DNA of 64,000 bases from Aldrovandia affinis (lineage: Eukaryota > Chordata > Actinopteri > Notacanthiformes > Halosauridae): the NCBI GenBank assembly GCA_029706075.1, contig JAINUG010000048.1, positions 5,775,874 to 5,839,873 of the forward strand. The letters run 5' to 3'. Shown here one piece after another: positions 1 to 13,199 of the stretch (its first letter is position 1; each line of letters begins with the position of its first letter). The notes under the pieces are model-generated. The model searched no databases. It was given only the letters and a program-made list of their open reading frames with translations, and was not told the DNA's origin. The position numbers were made by a program, and so were the translations under genes.

Positions 1-2205
1 GTCTCTTTCTATTTCTCTACAGCTGCATTTCCATTGGTGTGAATTCAATACTACTTTAGAACCTTGATTCTCAATTATGCGTGAGTTGCCTAATGGAAAT
101 GAATATTGTGTCTAAAATTTAAGGTAGTTTTGACTGTTCAGGAAAATGGGAATATCCACAAATGTCTAAATGTGCATTCAGGAAAATTCACAAAATTAAT
201 TCAAACAGTTGCAAACAGTTGCAATTCACACCAAAAAACCCTGCACTTTGGTTGTCATAAAATTCAAGCATTCTCAGGTGGGAATGATTTATTAAATCAT
301 CATGTGGAGTTTTCTTAAATCTGTGATTAAAAAATAAATAAAGCTACTTGGAAACACCTGGCTAGGTTGGTATTTTGAACACAAGTAAAAACAATTGTTC
401 TTAATGCACCAAGTTAAATTCATTGGGGCATACTAATGGTCACTCAGCGACTGCGTGTATCTCTGCCTCTCTTCCTTACTTCGTGTCTGTCTCACTATTT
501 CTCTCTGTGTGTCTCTCTGTGTCACTTCCTGTCTGTTTGTGTTGTGCTCTTTGTGAACAGTTGCTCTGTATTTCTGTATCTCTGTATCTCTGCAATCCAC
601 TCTCTGTCTCACAGTGTTTCTGGTTCACTTTGTTGCATGGGTCTGTGTGGCCCTGTATCTCTGTTTCTCTCTCTGTCACTTTTGCTCCAGGAAACAGCAG
701 CTGGGTGATATTAAATATGGGCTGGGGGTCACTGATAGACCTCCTGAAACTGACACGTCACATGGGGACACTGGCCAGAAACTCATTCTTTCTTGTACAC
801 ACTCATTCTATTTCACTTCCTTTCTCAAGATTTCACCCACACACTCATCATTCTAAAATCATTCTGCATCTCCTCTGTACTAGAATGTTACCCCCTCCCA
901 TTTCCCAACATTATTGTGTTGTGTGCTGAACAGGGCTATAGCAGACAGATTCCAAACTCAGAGCCCAATTCTGCCACCAACACACCCCCATACTAATCAT
1001 ACTAATCATACTAAATCATATAGAAAAATCCCCCTAACTGTGCCCCCCCCCCCCCATACTAATTTGTGGAGGTGTAGTATGCCAGCTATGGCATCAGCAC
1101 GGCTGGTGAATGAATAGATAAGAGTCTCACAATCCTCCATAGCTTGGGGGAGCTAAATCACAAGCCCTGACAAGACCGTGCTGTGTGTAAATGATATAAG
1201 TGCATCCTGCACCCCCCAGCCATCGGCCTACGAATCATCCTCACGCCCCCTGTCTGCCCCTAATCGTCCTGTCTGCTGCTCGTCCCCTGACCCTCACACC
1301 CACGTCCCCCGTCTCTCACTCCCCCCCCCCCCCCACTCTGTCCTCCACCCTGCATCATCCCTCCACAAGGCAGACTAAGCAGGTGCTAGACCATTTCTAG
1401 CATTCTTCAGACAGTCTAACTAATGCTGCCAATGTATTAGCACATTCTGTAAAAATCTGAAGAAGCAAACAAACAATATATTTCATGGAGCAATAACCTA
1501 ATGATTAATGTTCGGAAAACCTGATCACTAGCTCCACCCTGTTGCCTTTCACTCCTTGTATAACACTCCTTTATAGCATGTTGCTATCTCCGCATCCCCC
1601 TCCGCCCCTCCTCCCCGTCTCCCTCCTTTCTTCATTCGCCCGGGTTATGATCAAAAAGACTGTTGCAAAGACAAGTATGACATGGATATGACACCTCTGC
1701 GTGGCTCCATGCCAAATACATCTGAGTATAACCCCATGTTCCATTAACCGGTCTTACCATCTTCTCAGCCTCTGGCACCTCTGCTTGAAGGATTTTCCTT
1801 TTTACCCAATTTAATTGTTTCTGTCAAGTGTGCCTGTTTCTCAGAAACGTCCTAATATTCATCACTGGTAGGTGTGGTCCTTACCTCATGAACATGCATT
1901 GTGCAAACCTCTTACAGGAAAAAGTCTTCAAGGCATCCAGGTGCTTCAGAGTGCTGTGTTAGGAACCGCATTGATGGAACGCACTTTACCGCACCTGAGT
2001 AATTGGGGCTGAAGTGCACTATCTTATTTAAAAATCGGATAAAGAAACGGATATTTATCTTAGATCTCAGAGAATTCAATAAATTATGAGAATAAATGCA
2101 TTGCATGAGGAATTTGTCACCCCATTGCACACAGTGCTGTCTTGTCATGACAACCTTTTCACGCTCACAGTCTCTAGGATATTTTAATGCTCACCGAAAG
2201 CGATT
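1..2205. other. Non-coding, low-complexity patches
   Basis: No exon recognised. 455-690 is a TCTCTGT-rich tract that gives spurious Ser/Leu/Cys reading frames on both strands. 'actaatcat' is repeated about three times near 993-1017. Poly-C runs at 1043-1055 and 1321-1334. 1-300 is A/T-rich unique sequence. Confidence 0.6.
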
Positions 2206-2206
2206 C

Positions 2207-2209
<3 letters not shown>

Positions 2210-2257
<48 letters not shown>
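2210..2257. repeat. (GA)n microsatellite
   Basis: Uninterrupted GA dinucleotides, about 24 units. Confidence 0.98.
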
Positions 2258-2259
<2 letters not shown>

Positions 2260-3495
2260 CTGTTTCTCCCTGGGATTAGCTTTAGATTTTACCTTAGCCA
2301 CAGATGCATAATTTCATCTAGGGTGGAGAATGTGGCCTGTCTGTCCTTTCTTAAGGTCCCGTAATGAACCAATCAATCCATCAGACGAATAAACACAGAG
2401 TGGTCCAACAGGGCCGGCCCCAGTGGTTGAGGTTTGACCTGTGGAGCTAAAATGAGTAATGGAGCCATGGGGAAACTTGACTGTGGGACCGCAGAGAAAA
2501 CACAGGAAGAGAGTTACGACATAGCAATACAGAAGATTAGGTAGAGTGCAGGATTGTTGATTTCTCTCAGTCCCAAACTGCCATGGGAGCCTGAAAAAGA
2601 TTACTTTATTCAGTGCAGCCACCCAGCGCTGGTTGCATTTGATTATGGCAATACTAGCGTATGAGAATGCACAGGTACAAGGAGAAGTATCCAGACAATG
2701 ATAAACAAATGTCCAATTATTTCTGACTCAATGTTCTGTGCAACAGCAACAACAACAGCAACGCACACACACCATCTGTGATTTTGTGTTTTTCAGTGAG
2801 GGCACAGGGTAACTTCGCTATTGCCATTGTTTACAAGGCATTAACCGATGAATCCAACTCTGCTTCAGAGTTTCCGTTACAGCACCACAACTGCCACCTA
2901 CCCCTCCACCCCTCTGTGGCCAGTGCCCCGTACCCCACGCCTCCCAGTCTCCCTGCTAATCCCATAGCTCCGGGCCCAGATTGTGGGGTTTGGTGCTAGA
3001 GCTCAGAGCTGGCCTGCCTGCCTGCCTGCTAGTCTGTCTGCCTCTGCGGCCTCACTGCGGCCCTCTGGTCACATGATCCCAGCTCTGGGAGCCAACCAGC
3101 GGAGGAAATGTCACTCTCCCAGGCAGCCGGGAACCTCACTGCCCATACAAGGCACTTCCTGCCCTGACTCCGGTCTTCCTGCTGGCTATGTAAGGCGCTT
3201 CCTGATTTCTTACTCTTGGCCGCTTGCCCTGGCAAACTGGCTCAGAGCACATTTTTAATTTTATTTCCCTGTGTGTGGAAAGCAAGCCAGGGATTTCGAT
3301 CAATGATAGCTGCCGTGTGAAGGAATGACAGTTCCCAATGGGGAACTGTTTACTCTACTGCCGCTGGTTTTTATTTAAAGGCTGAGGGACTGGGATACTG
3401 CAGAGGTGTTGTATGTAGTGTGAGGGGATTTCAATAATCTATCATCTTTCTGTGTACACGTTTTTAGAGTGTGCTGGCTCTTTGGAGCCATCAGG
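2258..3495. other. Non-coding, no feature recognised
   Basis: Unique sequence. 2880-3240 is C/T-rich with a few CpGs. Short open frames here show no family motif. Confidence 0.5.
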
Positions 3496-3556
3496 AAGCA
3501 CACACACACACCACATATACAGTACACACCCACATGTTTACCTGCACTTTGTGGTG

Positions 3557-3597
<41 letters not shown>

Positions 3598-3600
3598 GGA
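3496..3600. repeat. CA then GT microsatellites
   Basis: A short (CA)n near 3499-3513 and a longer (GT)n, interrupted once, at 3551-3598. On one strand they can pair as an imperfect inverted repeat. Confidence 0.95.
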
Positions 3601-4363
3601 AACATGTGCTTGAATGTGGGTGTGTCCATGCATACACATGTCTGTGTTCACATTTTGTGAACTTCTAATAACAGCTGCTTGTGGAAAAAATGAATGTGAT
3701 CTGTTCAGTCATTGAGGTTCTTATTTGCTCAATATGGGACAGCAGGAATAGTTTTTTTATTGGTAAAGCAGTAGAATACTGAGTTTTCAGGAAGCTCATT
3801 ATACCATTATAAAATGACGCTAAATGTGTAATTAGGGTTTCATTCATGCTATTTTCCAGTTGAAGTTGAATAAGACTCACTTTTACACTCTATACTTTTA
3901 TGGTCACTGAAATGTATCTGAATTTAGAAGGATATTTTCATAGATATTACAGAAAGTTATTCAAATTCAACACAAATGACACAAAACAAACTCTAAGACC
4001 AGGGAAATGTAAAGGATAAAATCTTATTTTTAAATACACTCTCTCCCTCTCACACCCATGATTTATTTAAACTTTGAAATACAGGACACCCACTCAGTAC
4101 ACAAACACACATGCATACACACACACACACACACACACTTGACTGAGGAGTGTGTACTGTATGCACAACATTCCTCTGCTTTGCTGCCTGTTGCCTGTTT
4201 CATAATTGAGCCCAGAGGCTTTCTTTTTAAGTAGAAATCACTGCAACAGAGAAGTGATAGTAATCTCCTTGGAAATGTAGTCCATCAACAATAATTATGG
4301 TGACATTGAGAGTGGGGTGTCAATGACCTGAATAGTCATTATGGGCCTGACAAGGACAGTGAG
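3601..4363. other. Non-coding with short CA repeat
   Basis: AT-rich unique DNA; (CA)n at about 4117-4138. Nothing else recognised. Confidence 0.5.
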
Positions 4364-4540
4364 TTAAGGCCTGAACAATTGCTATAGGTGCTGTTAGTTA
4401 GGGCCTAAATAATTACTATAGGGGCTGTGAGGTAGGGCCTGCATATTTGTTATAGAAACTGTGAGTTAGGGCCTGTATACTCGTTATAGGAGTTAAGGCC
4501 TATACAATTTCATCTTTCAGTTAGGGCCTGTATCAGTCCC
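4364..4540. repeat. 34-bp minisatellite
   Basis: Units start at 4364, 4398, 4432, 4466, 4493 and 4521, each opening with a variant of TTAGGGCCTG followed by an AT-rich centre and usually GTTATAGG..CTGTGAG. The first three spacings are exactly 34 bp, the next two 27 and 28. A degenerate partial unit may precede at 4321. Confidence 0.85.
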
Positions 4541-7054
4541 TCATACTTTTCAATAACTGATTTGTGTAAGTGCTACTCCTTTATCACCTACACAATACTA
4601 TGACCTTGGTTCATATTCAAATTCATAAAAATTTAAATTGAAGCATAAATAACACACACATGCACACATTTAAACCTTCAGTGTTTACATGCACACACAG
4701 AAACACTCGCACACAAACACACACACATTTGCTGTTCCAGGGTTTCTCTTAGGGGAGATGATCCAGAACGAATTATAGTGTAGCCATTTTCACTGCCCCA
4801 TTGTATATTAGCAGTATTTACTAGGGGTGTGCAGACCGCACTATAGTCGTAGTCATATCATATCTGTTATTTGTGTCACATCATAGTCAGATATAGTCAT
4901 AGTAGGGTCAGAAAAACCATAAGTACATGGAAATACATTCGTTTTTAGCTTTAGGCTTAACTGTCAGGACACATTGAGCAAAAAAATGATTTCTCAATTT
5001 TTTTGTTTGTCTCTTGCTTATGAATATACAATGCATTGATCCATTATGTTTGTTGCCTAACCATACATTTCTGATAAGGGAAAGCTCGCCTGAATTTGTT
5101 TCAGCTTGACAGTTAAGTTAAGCTGTTTCTGGACATTCCTCCTCCACTATCTGCCATCTGACATATTATCCCATCTTTCTTCAACCTAGGGAGTTAAATG
5201 GCTATGAAGTGAAGTAAATTGTAAATAAACACATCTAAAACAAAATATTTAACAATACATTTTCCCCCACCTACAAGATAAGAAGTCAAATGACTGCAGT
5301 CTGAATAATTAATGTAATATTTTTGTTGTTCTTTTTTATTATGTGTGTGTCCAAACATTGGGCTGTTTTCTTTGGGCTAATAATACTTTAGAAGCTATAA
5401 AACTGCAATCCACTCCTCTCATCTGTTTCAGGGGAAGACAACTAGAGGCATGTAGCCTAGATTTCTCTCCTCAAGTTCAAAGCTCTTCTATATAATACAA
5501 AACACGGTGACAAGGTGGCCATGGCTATGTAAACAAGGGGACGTTGACTGTATATTTAGGCTATTTCTTAGCTGTTAGTCTAAGAAAGTTACAGTATCCT
5601 CACACGTGCATGCGCACACGCTGGCTCACGCAGGCCTGGAAGTGTGATGCTTTTTGGAACCGCATACCATGGGATAGCAGAATCCACATGATTGGCCTTG
5701 CGAGGGCCGTGGCAGTGACAGCTGAGTGTCCCAGAACTGTTATTTATTTATGCCCATCACCGCAGGCCCCTCACAGCTGTGTGTTGTCTCCATCGATTCC
5801 ACCGAAGCAGTGGACTTTGACGTGTCCAGCGGCAGGGTCTCCGGGCACCGCCCCCGTGACTCCATCACACACAGCTGCCTCCACTCCTCACCTGTCAAAC
5901 ACTTAGTTTGGGTCAAACAGAGGATATTTCTACTGGCTCCCTGATTACTACATGCCTTCTAGGGTGAGAGTAGACCTGATAACCTACTGCACAGGAGGTA
6001 TTTCAATTTTGGCTTTAGTAAGAGAACTGAACATTTTATAAGCAGCATTTAGACATTGCATTCTACACATTCTATACATTTTGTATAGAATTGACAATGA
6101 TCAGGCAAAGTGAACACAAAAATGCAAAAGCAAAATACGCTACATACCGTATACAATTTGGAAATCCATACTCTTCCAAGGTGCCTTTGAAATAACAGAA
6201 AAAAATAAAGCTTGAAAATAATAATGAATACATTTGCTTCAAGTTTTTTCAAGTTGTTTATTTTTGGATTTCATGGATGGATGCTCTTTTATAAAATGAT
6301 AGCCAGTAATGGAAATGATATTGCTATCTGAACATTTGGCCAAATAAAATGTGCCATTGACAGTTCAAATTTAAACAACAAGGATTGCTGAGATATACTG
6401 AGTGAAAGTAATTATATTCATTCTTTGGCAATCACATTGGCAATTTTTTTGCTAAGAGAGATTCTTCCATGTTTGGTTGAGTTACAAATAAATTTGGGGG
6501 GCTGACCTCACATTGACAATTTTCATGTCAATTAAAATGGAATTTGAAATATTCATGCAGTGAATTCCCTGGGAGCACGTTTGTAAAATTGACTTTATAA
6601 ATAATTTGTTTTCTCACACAGGCTGATATCCTTGCACAGCGGTGTGCCTGCTGGGGATGTGAACCTAAGACCATCTGTGTCTTCTGCTCTGCTGAGGTCT
6701 GACCTCAGTTCTCTTCACACAGCAGGGAATGAGCGCTTTGTGGAGCTTTTTATCTTGGCTGCGGTCAGAAGGTGCCATTCAGCAACATGGGTGGGGCCTT
6801 ACTGGGAAAGCAGTGTAGAATATGTGTTAGGACATGAAGTAGCTCGTAATTTATTCACTAACAATTCTTCCGACAGGATTCACAGGCAACCCACACTTTC
6901 GCAACACAGCCAGATTCTAAAGTGAATGCTACCTGAACATCTAAGTGAAGATGAGCAAGGTCAACACAGTGACAAGAGCTTTGTGTACGTGTGTGCGTGT
7001 GTGCGTCTAACTGCCTTGGGTGTAAATGGAAGTGTTTTGGAATGCTTAGATGGG
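4541..7054. other. Non-coding, mostly unique
   Basis: CA-rich patch 4650-4730. 'taggggtgtgcag' near 4821, followed by repeats of 'atagtca', might be a hAT-like terminus, but no matching end was found. 5940-6560 is AT-rich. No exon recognised. Confidence 0.5.
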
Positions 7055-7066
7055 TATTGGTATACT

Positions 7067-7464
7067 CATCTCATCTCATTGTCTAATTTTGTCCATGAAT
7101 ACTATTAAATAATTCCAAATGCCGCTTCCTTTCATTCCTGGTCAGGGTCGCGGGGGGGCTGGAGCCTATCCCAGCATGCATAGGGGCGAGAGGCAGGAAT
7201 AAACCCTGGACAGGTCGCCAATCCATCGCAGGGCACACATACCATTCACTCACACACTCATACCTACGGGCAATTTAGACTCTCCAATTAGGCTAACGTG
7301 CATGTCTTTTGACTGTGGGAGGAAACCGGAGTAATCGGAGGAAAACCCACGCGGACACGGGAGAACATGCAAACTCCACACAGAAAGGCCCCCGGCCTGG
7401 ATTCGAACCCGAGACCTTCTTGCTGTGAGGCGACAGTGCTATCCACTGCACCACCGTGCCGCCC
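7067..7464 (-). mobile_element. DANA/mermaid-type tRNA-derived SINE
   Basis: Minus-strand element starting GGCGGCACGGTGGTGCAGTG. Its Pol III A box (TGGTGCAGTGG) and B box (GGTTCGAATCC) are intact, and the conserved body (…GTTTGCATGTTCTCCC…) is present. Flanked by a perfect 12-bp target-site duplication TATTGGTATACT (7055-7066 and 7465-7476). The 3' tail is a short run of GAGAT repeats (7067-7080). Confidence 0.9.
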
Positions 7465-7740
7465 TATTGGTATACTGTAGAAGTCTTTCTTGGTGTGGGA
7501 GTGGTCACGTAATAATCTGGTTGGTCCTGCTTCATTGGCTCCCATCCTGCATGCCCAATCCTCTTTCTCTGACTTCAGTCTGTTTCCACGGAGACCCCTA
7601 TAGAGGATGGAAAGTAAAGCCAGCAGGGAGAGCCACAGTAAGGCACATAGATGCATAGGTATATGCACAAACACAAACACACAAACACACACGTTTACTT
7701 TTAGGAATTTAGCATAAGCTATTATCCAGAGTGAATTAGA

Positions 7741-7764
7741 AGTAAGTAAGTAAGTAAGTAAATG
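7741..7764. repeat. (AAGT)n microsatellite
   Basis: About six AAGT tetranucleotides, just inside the flank of the Tc1 fragment that follows. Confidence 0.9.
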
Positions 7765-7879
7765 TAACAAGGCTATAAGAAGTGATAGACTTACAATTGT
7801 TGGTAGGCTATAAGCAAGGACGAGAGCCTAGTGGGAGGAAGTTTGTGCTGGTTGCAACAAAACACCACATAATGTTTTA

Positions 7880-8360
7880 ACAATGTTTTTATACCCTTCC
7901 CCAGATCTATGCCTTGACACAATTCTACCTTGGAGGTCTATGGAGAGTTCCTTGGACTTCATGGATTGGTTTTTGCTTTGACATGTACTGTGAACTGTGG
8001 GATCTTATATAGACAGGTGTGTGCCTTTCTAAATCATGTCCATTCAGTTGAATTTGCCACAGGGGGACTACAATCAAGTTCTAAAGACATCTCAAGGATG
8101 ATCGAAGGAAACAGGATGCATCTGAGCTCAATTTGGAATGTCATAGCAAAGGGCCTGAATACTTATGTAAATTACATATTTCAGTCTTTTATTTGTGATA
8201 AATTTGCAACAATTTCTAAAAACATGTTTTCACTTTGTCATTATGGGGTACTGTGTGTAGATTGATGGCAAAAAATTTTTTTAATCAATTTAAAATTAAA
8301 TCTATAACACAACAAAGTGTGGGAAAAGTGAAGGGGCCTGAATAATTTCCGAAGCCACTG
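7880..8360 (+). mobile_element. Tc1-like 3' half
   Basis: Plus-strand text '…gtactgtgtgtagattgatgg…' and the end 'gaaggggcctgaataatttccgaagccactg' then TA are the familiar fish Tc1 3' end. No transposase motif remains. Confidence 0.75.
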
Positions 8361-8937
8361 TATATATAGCTGCAAGAGGCAACAAGAACAGCACACACAC
8401 ACACAAACAAACAAGCAAACAAACACACAAAGACACACGACACACACACATAGGCCAGCCTCATTCACTCTGTCTTCCAACCAAAAGAAAAATAACTACT
8501 CCCAACTATTTGGTGCAACACTATGCTTGTTGCTCTTTCATAAAGGTCTGTAATACCTATAAGGTAAAAATTAAGAGAAGGAATATTACAAAATCATTTG
8601 CACTCATGAACATACATATACAGACACACAAACATGTAAACTCACAAACACACGCAAACTCACAAAACACACACGCACCCACACACACATACACACCTTA
8701 TCCTGCCCTTCCCCATTGACATCACACCCTTCTGTGCTGTATTCGACCATGAAGGCAGCAGTGCAAGGTGTGTCAGGCCCACAGTTGATTCAGATTAAAT
8801 ATTGATTCAGTTAAAAGGCCTTTGAAAAGAGAGCTTCCTTTTTTAAATCTGTGGAACCACTACTTTCTTTTTAATGTCTGCATGTATGTGTGCTGAATGT
8901 GTGTGTGAACTTGTATGGGTTTGTGTGTGCATATGTA
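8361..8937. other. Non-coding, CA-rich
   Basis: (CA)n and (CAAA)n tracts at 8389-8452 and scattered CA at 8615-8695; the remainder is unique. Confidence 0.6.
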
Positions 8938-9459
8938 CAGTGGGGTCCAAAAGTCTGAGTCCACTACCAAGATCTGTTTTTCATCATTCATCTAAAACTA
9001 GCACAACATTTTTACTCATGTGGTATTTGTTATTCAAGAATGTTATAGAACACTTATACAAATTTAAAAAAGTTTGTTTGATGGTATGAAATTGAAATAT
9101 CTATAAATATTTTGTTTGCACACCATTGCCTTTAATTTCCTCAAAATGTTGTGACACCTTATTTTTTATTTAAGTTTTGGACACTCCTAATACACACTGT
9201 GAGTTGTTTTGGTCTTGTAACAATGAATACCGATATGTACGTAATTAATATGTGTTCTCGTTGCTACTGCAGGTGCTTTAATCTTGAAAAAGGACACTTC
9301 CTTTGCAAAACCTTTTGCAGCTGTTTGTAATTATGTCAGCAGAGCTTAGTGAAGTAGTTAGAGGTCAAATTGGTCTCCTGGGTAAAAATTCTGTGTTTTT
9401 GATGAATGATGAAAACAAACAGATCTTGGTAGTGGACTCAGACTTTTGGACCCCACTGT
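8938..9459. mobile_element. Intact 522-bp Tc1/mariner-type MITE
   Basis: The outer 42 bases (starting CAGTGGGGTCCAAAAGTCTG) are repeated exactly in inverted order at the right end, and the inverted similarity continues further in. TA lies on both sides (8936-8937, 9460-9461), the Tc1/mariner target. It has no coding capacity. Related copies are in TIM introns at 54941 and 56845. Confidence 0.9.
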
Positions 9460-10184
9460 ATGTGTATGTGTGTATGTGTGTGTGTATGCTATGGCATGCT
9501 TCAGTCTTCTCAGCATGGGAACAGTGATATATGGCCATATGGAAGTCACCCAGTTAATTAGTCAGTAAATATGTGGGTGCTGTAACTCAACTTCCAATGC
9601 TATCACAGATGGACAGATGCTACAAGGGTCACAGTTTTCATGCTGTTGTTAGGTCTGAAAAGATGGGTGACTTGCATGCCATAAGTTTCCCCTGGTGTTG
9701 ACATATGAAGGTCTTCTTTTACTGTTTTCCCAGGAATGAGACCTTTGATCCAATCTGACACTTCACCTGTCCGTCAGGCGCGGCGGAGTGCAAAGCATGC
9801 TGGGATTTCCGGTGACTCTTGGCCAGCTTCCAGGTACAGTGTGGAGAGTACAGGGAGTTGCGGCTCTGTTGATTTCAATTCATTGCATAGCCACAGGTCT
9901 CTTCAGGTTTCTGGAGACTATCAATCTACGTTTCCGTTTGTTCTCAAAATGAATCTCTGCATCACATTTCAAATGAGGAGTGCTTTTGACTGCAGCTGTC
10001 TGTTCCCACTAGATTATTTTAGTCACATGCCACAACAAATGGAGAATCAAAGGCATTAAAACTGTTCCCTTGGCTTTGACAGAATGCAGTCTTATGCTAC
10101 AGCTGATAACGGAATTAATTTCTGGAAAGCACGAGCAACGTTCACACACAATTGTGCACACACATGTGTGGGCGCACATACACA

Positions 10185-10243
<59 letters not shown>

Positions 10244-13199
10244 ATGTGGCTGGCTGTCGAGCAGCAATTACGTGATATGTGGTAATTGCAGTCTTTCATG
10301 CGGGCTCTTCAGACACACATCAAAGAGATCCAAACACATACACTGTTGTAATTAGCATGATCAGCGGAGCTAAGAAAAGCTTGCCCAGCCCAATTTCATT
10401 CCCATTGTTCTCACTTTCTCTCTCATCAAAGACTGAGATGGAGCAGGACACCTGTGGGCTTTATCAAGTGTGCAAGAATGCACAGGTATCAATCAACCCT
10501 GTGACACAGTTTGGCTGAGGGAATCCACATGTTTCACACACTGCGGAAATGTGCATCGTGCGAAAGTGGCTGTCTTTATGCTGGACACTGTATCCCGCCT
10601 GCATGCCTTTGGTCCTCTGGTGTAAATTCTTCTATTCACTCTTCATTCACTCTGACTGTTTGATTGGCAGATTGGCTTATCCATGTTGGCTGCTGTATCT
10701 TTTTGTTTTACACTTATCCATTTATACAGCTGGATATTGATTGAGGAAATTGAGGTTTTCAGTGCCTTACCCAAGGTCTACAACAGCAGTGCCCTACAAC
10801 AGTGTTGTGCCGACTCAAGGGTACAACAAGCAATATTATGATTTTAGAATGTATAGTTACAATGCATTTAATTTTATCCATTCACGGATATGGCTACACA
10901 AAGGTTTTTCAGGTTCTTGATCTGACCTCTTTAACACAATGAACCCACATAAATATGTCATTTATAAAAGATAAGGGAAGTATGGTACAATACGTAACCC
11001 TCAAAACTAGCATCTATCAAGTGGATGAAAGTGTATGTGCTCATTTTATAGTATCATTAATTGGCATGCAATGAATGCAATGGTATCCAATAGATTGTGA
11101 TGTTTTGTGTACTCTATCAGCAGAATTGCATTGTGGGATGGTAACAAGGACTGCCTGGCTTCACTCTTTCAACTCTCTGTGATATACAGTCAGGGGCTGC
11201 AGTGACAGGGATGAGGATGTCTCTGCAGAATACACAGCTTCTGCGTTGTGTGTGCAGGTATGTGTGGCAGGAAGCTGTGTGCCATGGTGCGCTGAAGGGA
11301 GGAGTCGCCACGGCAACTGGAGCAAAGCTGTCAGCGGTGAGAAGTTCGAGCCTAGACAGCAGTTTTTTTTAAAGAAATTTGCCACAATTGGGAACTCAAT
11401 TGCAACTGTAGGCCAGTCCTGCCACTGCAAGATCCTCCATCAATTTGGAAGGGCTGCACACTAGCACGCAATGGACAACACCGAAGCAGGCAGACTGCAG
11501 GTTCCCAATCAACAAGAGGAATAACTGGTGAGAAGTAAGACAAGTTGCCCAACAGTCTGAAACCCTCCCTTCCTCTGTAATGATATGACCAATTAGGCAT
11601 CACCTTGCAGCACTCTCAGCCACAATCAGCACTGGTACAGTCTAATTTGATCGAGGCCATAAAACACATCATTGCACCCTGCTCAAGTGCCTGCACACCG
11701 TGCGCAAGCAGGGGCCAAATAGCAGAGTATTTGCTCAGGACACATTGAACCACCTGCCAAGGCTCAGTGCTGCATCCTCGCCAAGCATTACCACATGGCA
11801 GCATTGAGCACTCAACACCTGAACGCCTGTTAGAACAAAACTAAAGCCAGGCATATTAGTACCTATGGTCTGTGCACACAGCAGGGAGCTCACCTCTCTA
11901 TAGCCAGCACAGTGGAGCACAGTCTGCCAGAGCTCAGCACAGCAATGCAGTCATGCACAGTATAGCACAAAACAGCTCTGGTGACACCTAGAGGTTGGAG
12001 TGCTCTCCACCTCAGCTGCATCCTAGCGCTCCCTTCCCCACACACACCTCACTTCCGTGTGTAATGGGACACGACACAGTGAAGCCAAAAGCTGGCCTAA
12101 AACAATAGGAAGATGACTTGAATTTGTTTTGGACTAAATTGAAAGTTAGGACAAAAACAGGTTTTCTCCCCAGAGCACATTGACACATGGCCAGTGCTGC
12201 TGCTGAAAATACTGTAGGCTATTATACAAGGTAGATGTGTGTGTCCATCTGTGTGTGTGTGTGTGAATGCAAGCGTGCGTTTGAGTGTGTATGTGTGGGT
12301 GTATTTGCATATCCGTGCACTAAAGGCAGCAGTAGTATGAAATGAATTCCTGGTGACTATAACTGGATTCCACTGAAGGTTTACAAATTCACAGATGTAT
12401 GCACGGAGACAGATTATTACTGTATGTGTGAGCAAAGCAGCTGTGACAGTCAGACCATCTCCTGTGTGCAAATTTAATCTTCCTCCTTTCTCATGGCAGA
12501 GATATTCATTGTCTCCTATCCAGTTCTGCTCTGGTAACAATTACAAGCGCTGTTGACACTGCACCCGCTCCTCGTCTGTGCGTGGAATGTGTGGAATGAT
12601 GTCCATGTGTATGTGTGTGTGTCCATGTGCACGTGTCTGTGTCCATGTCTTATAGTGTATGTTTTGTTTGCGAGTGCATGTGAAAGTATGTCTGCATGTG
12701 CCTATACGAGTGGAGTATGTTTGCCTCTGTGTGTGTGTGTGTGTGTACATGTAGTTTTCCCATTGCAGCTATCTCTTCTCTTATTGCGACAGAGGTACGG
12801 AGATGTTTCAAATCTCAAGAGGGTAGAAAACAACAACAATCAAGTGCAGTGTCTATAAAAAGCAGAGCATCCTCTGGCTGTAAACACCACAGGCATGCAG
12901 GGTTTCTCTGGGGACACAGATAATGAAACCCTTCAATGAAGTGGTTAAGCATGGGGGGTGGGGTGAACCTGCACCGGCTGGGGCTGTCTGTGGATCTGCT
13001 GTGACACAAAGATGTTTCAGGGCACAGCTGGTTTGTGAGAGGACTCACCAGTGCACCAGTCCAATCTAGTATTTCGATAGAGTGGGAGAGAATTTTAACT
13101 CTCTTTCAGGAAACAAGAGAGTGAAAGAGAAGGCGAGTGGTACACCCCTTTTAAAATAATCTGTCATCTGGATAAACAAACACACAATACATGCATGCA
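9460..13199. other. Non-coding, unique with microsatellites
   Basis: (CA)n at 10187-10235, GT-rich patches 12235-12310 and 12600-12750. A worn SINE tail fragment is possible at 10690-10800 ('tttatacagctgga'). 11150-12070 is unique with many CAGCACT-like words. No exon recognised. Confidence 0.5.

Noticed and set aside
423..929. 168-codon Ser/Leu/Cys-rich open frame
   Set aside because: Encoded by a TCTCTGT low-complexity tract; overlapping frames are open as well.
4821..4915. hAT-like terminus 'taggggtgtgcag'
   Set aside because: No inverted partner or coding remains found.
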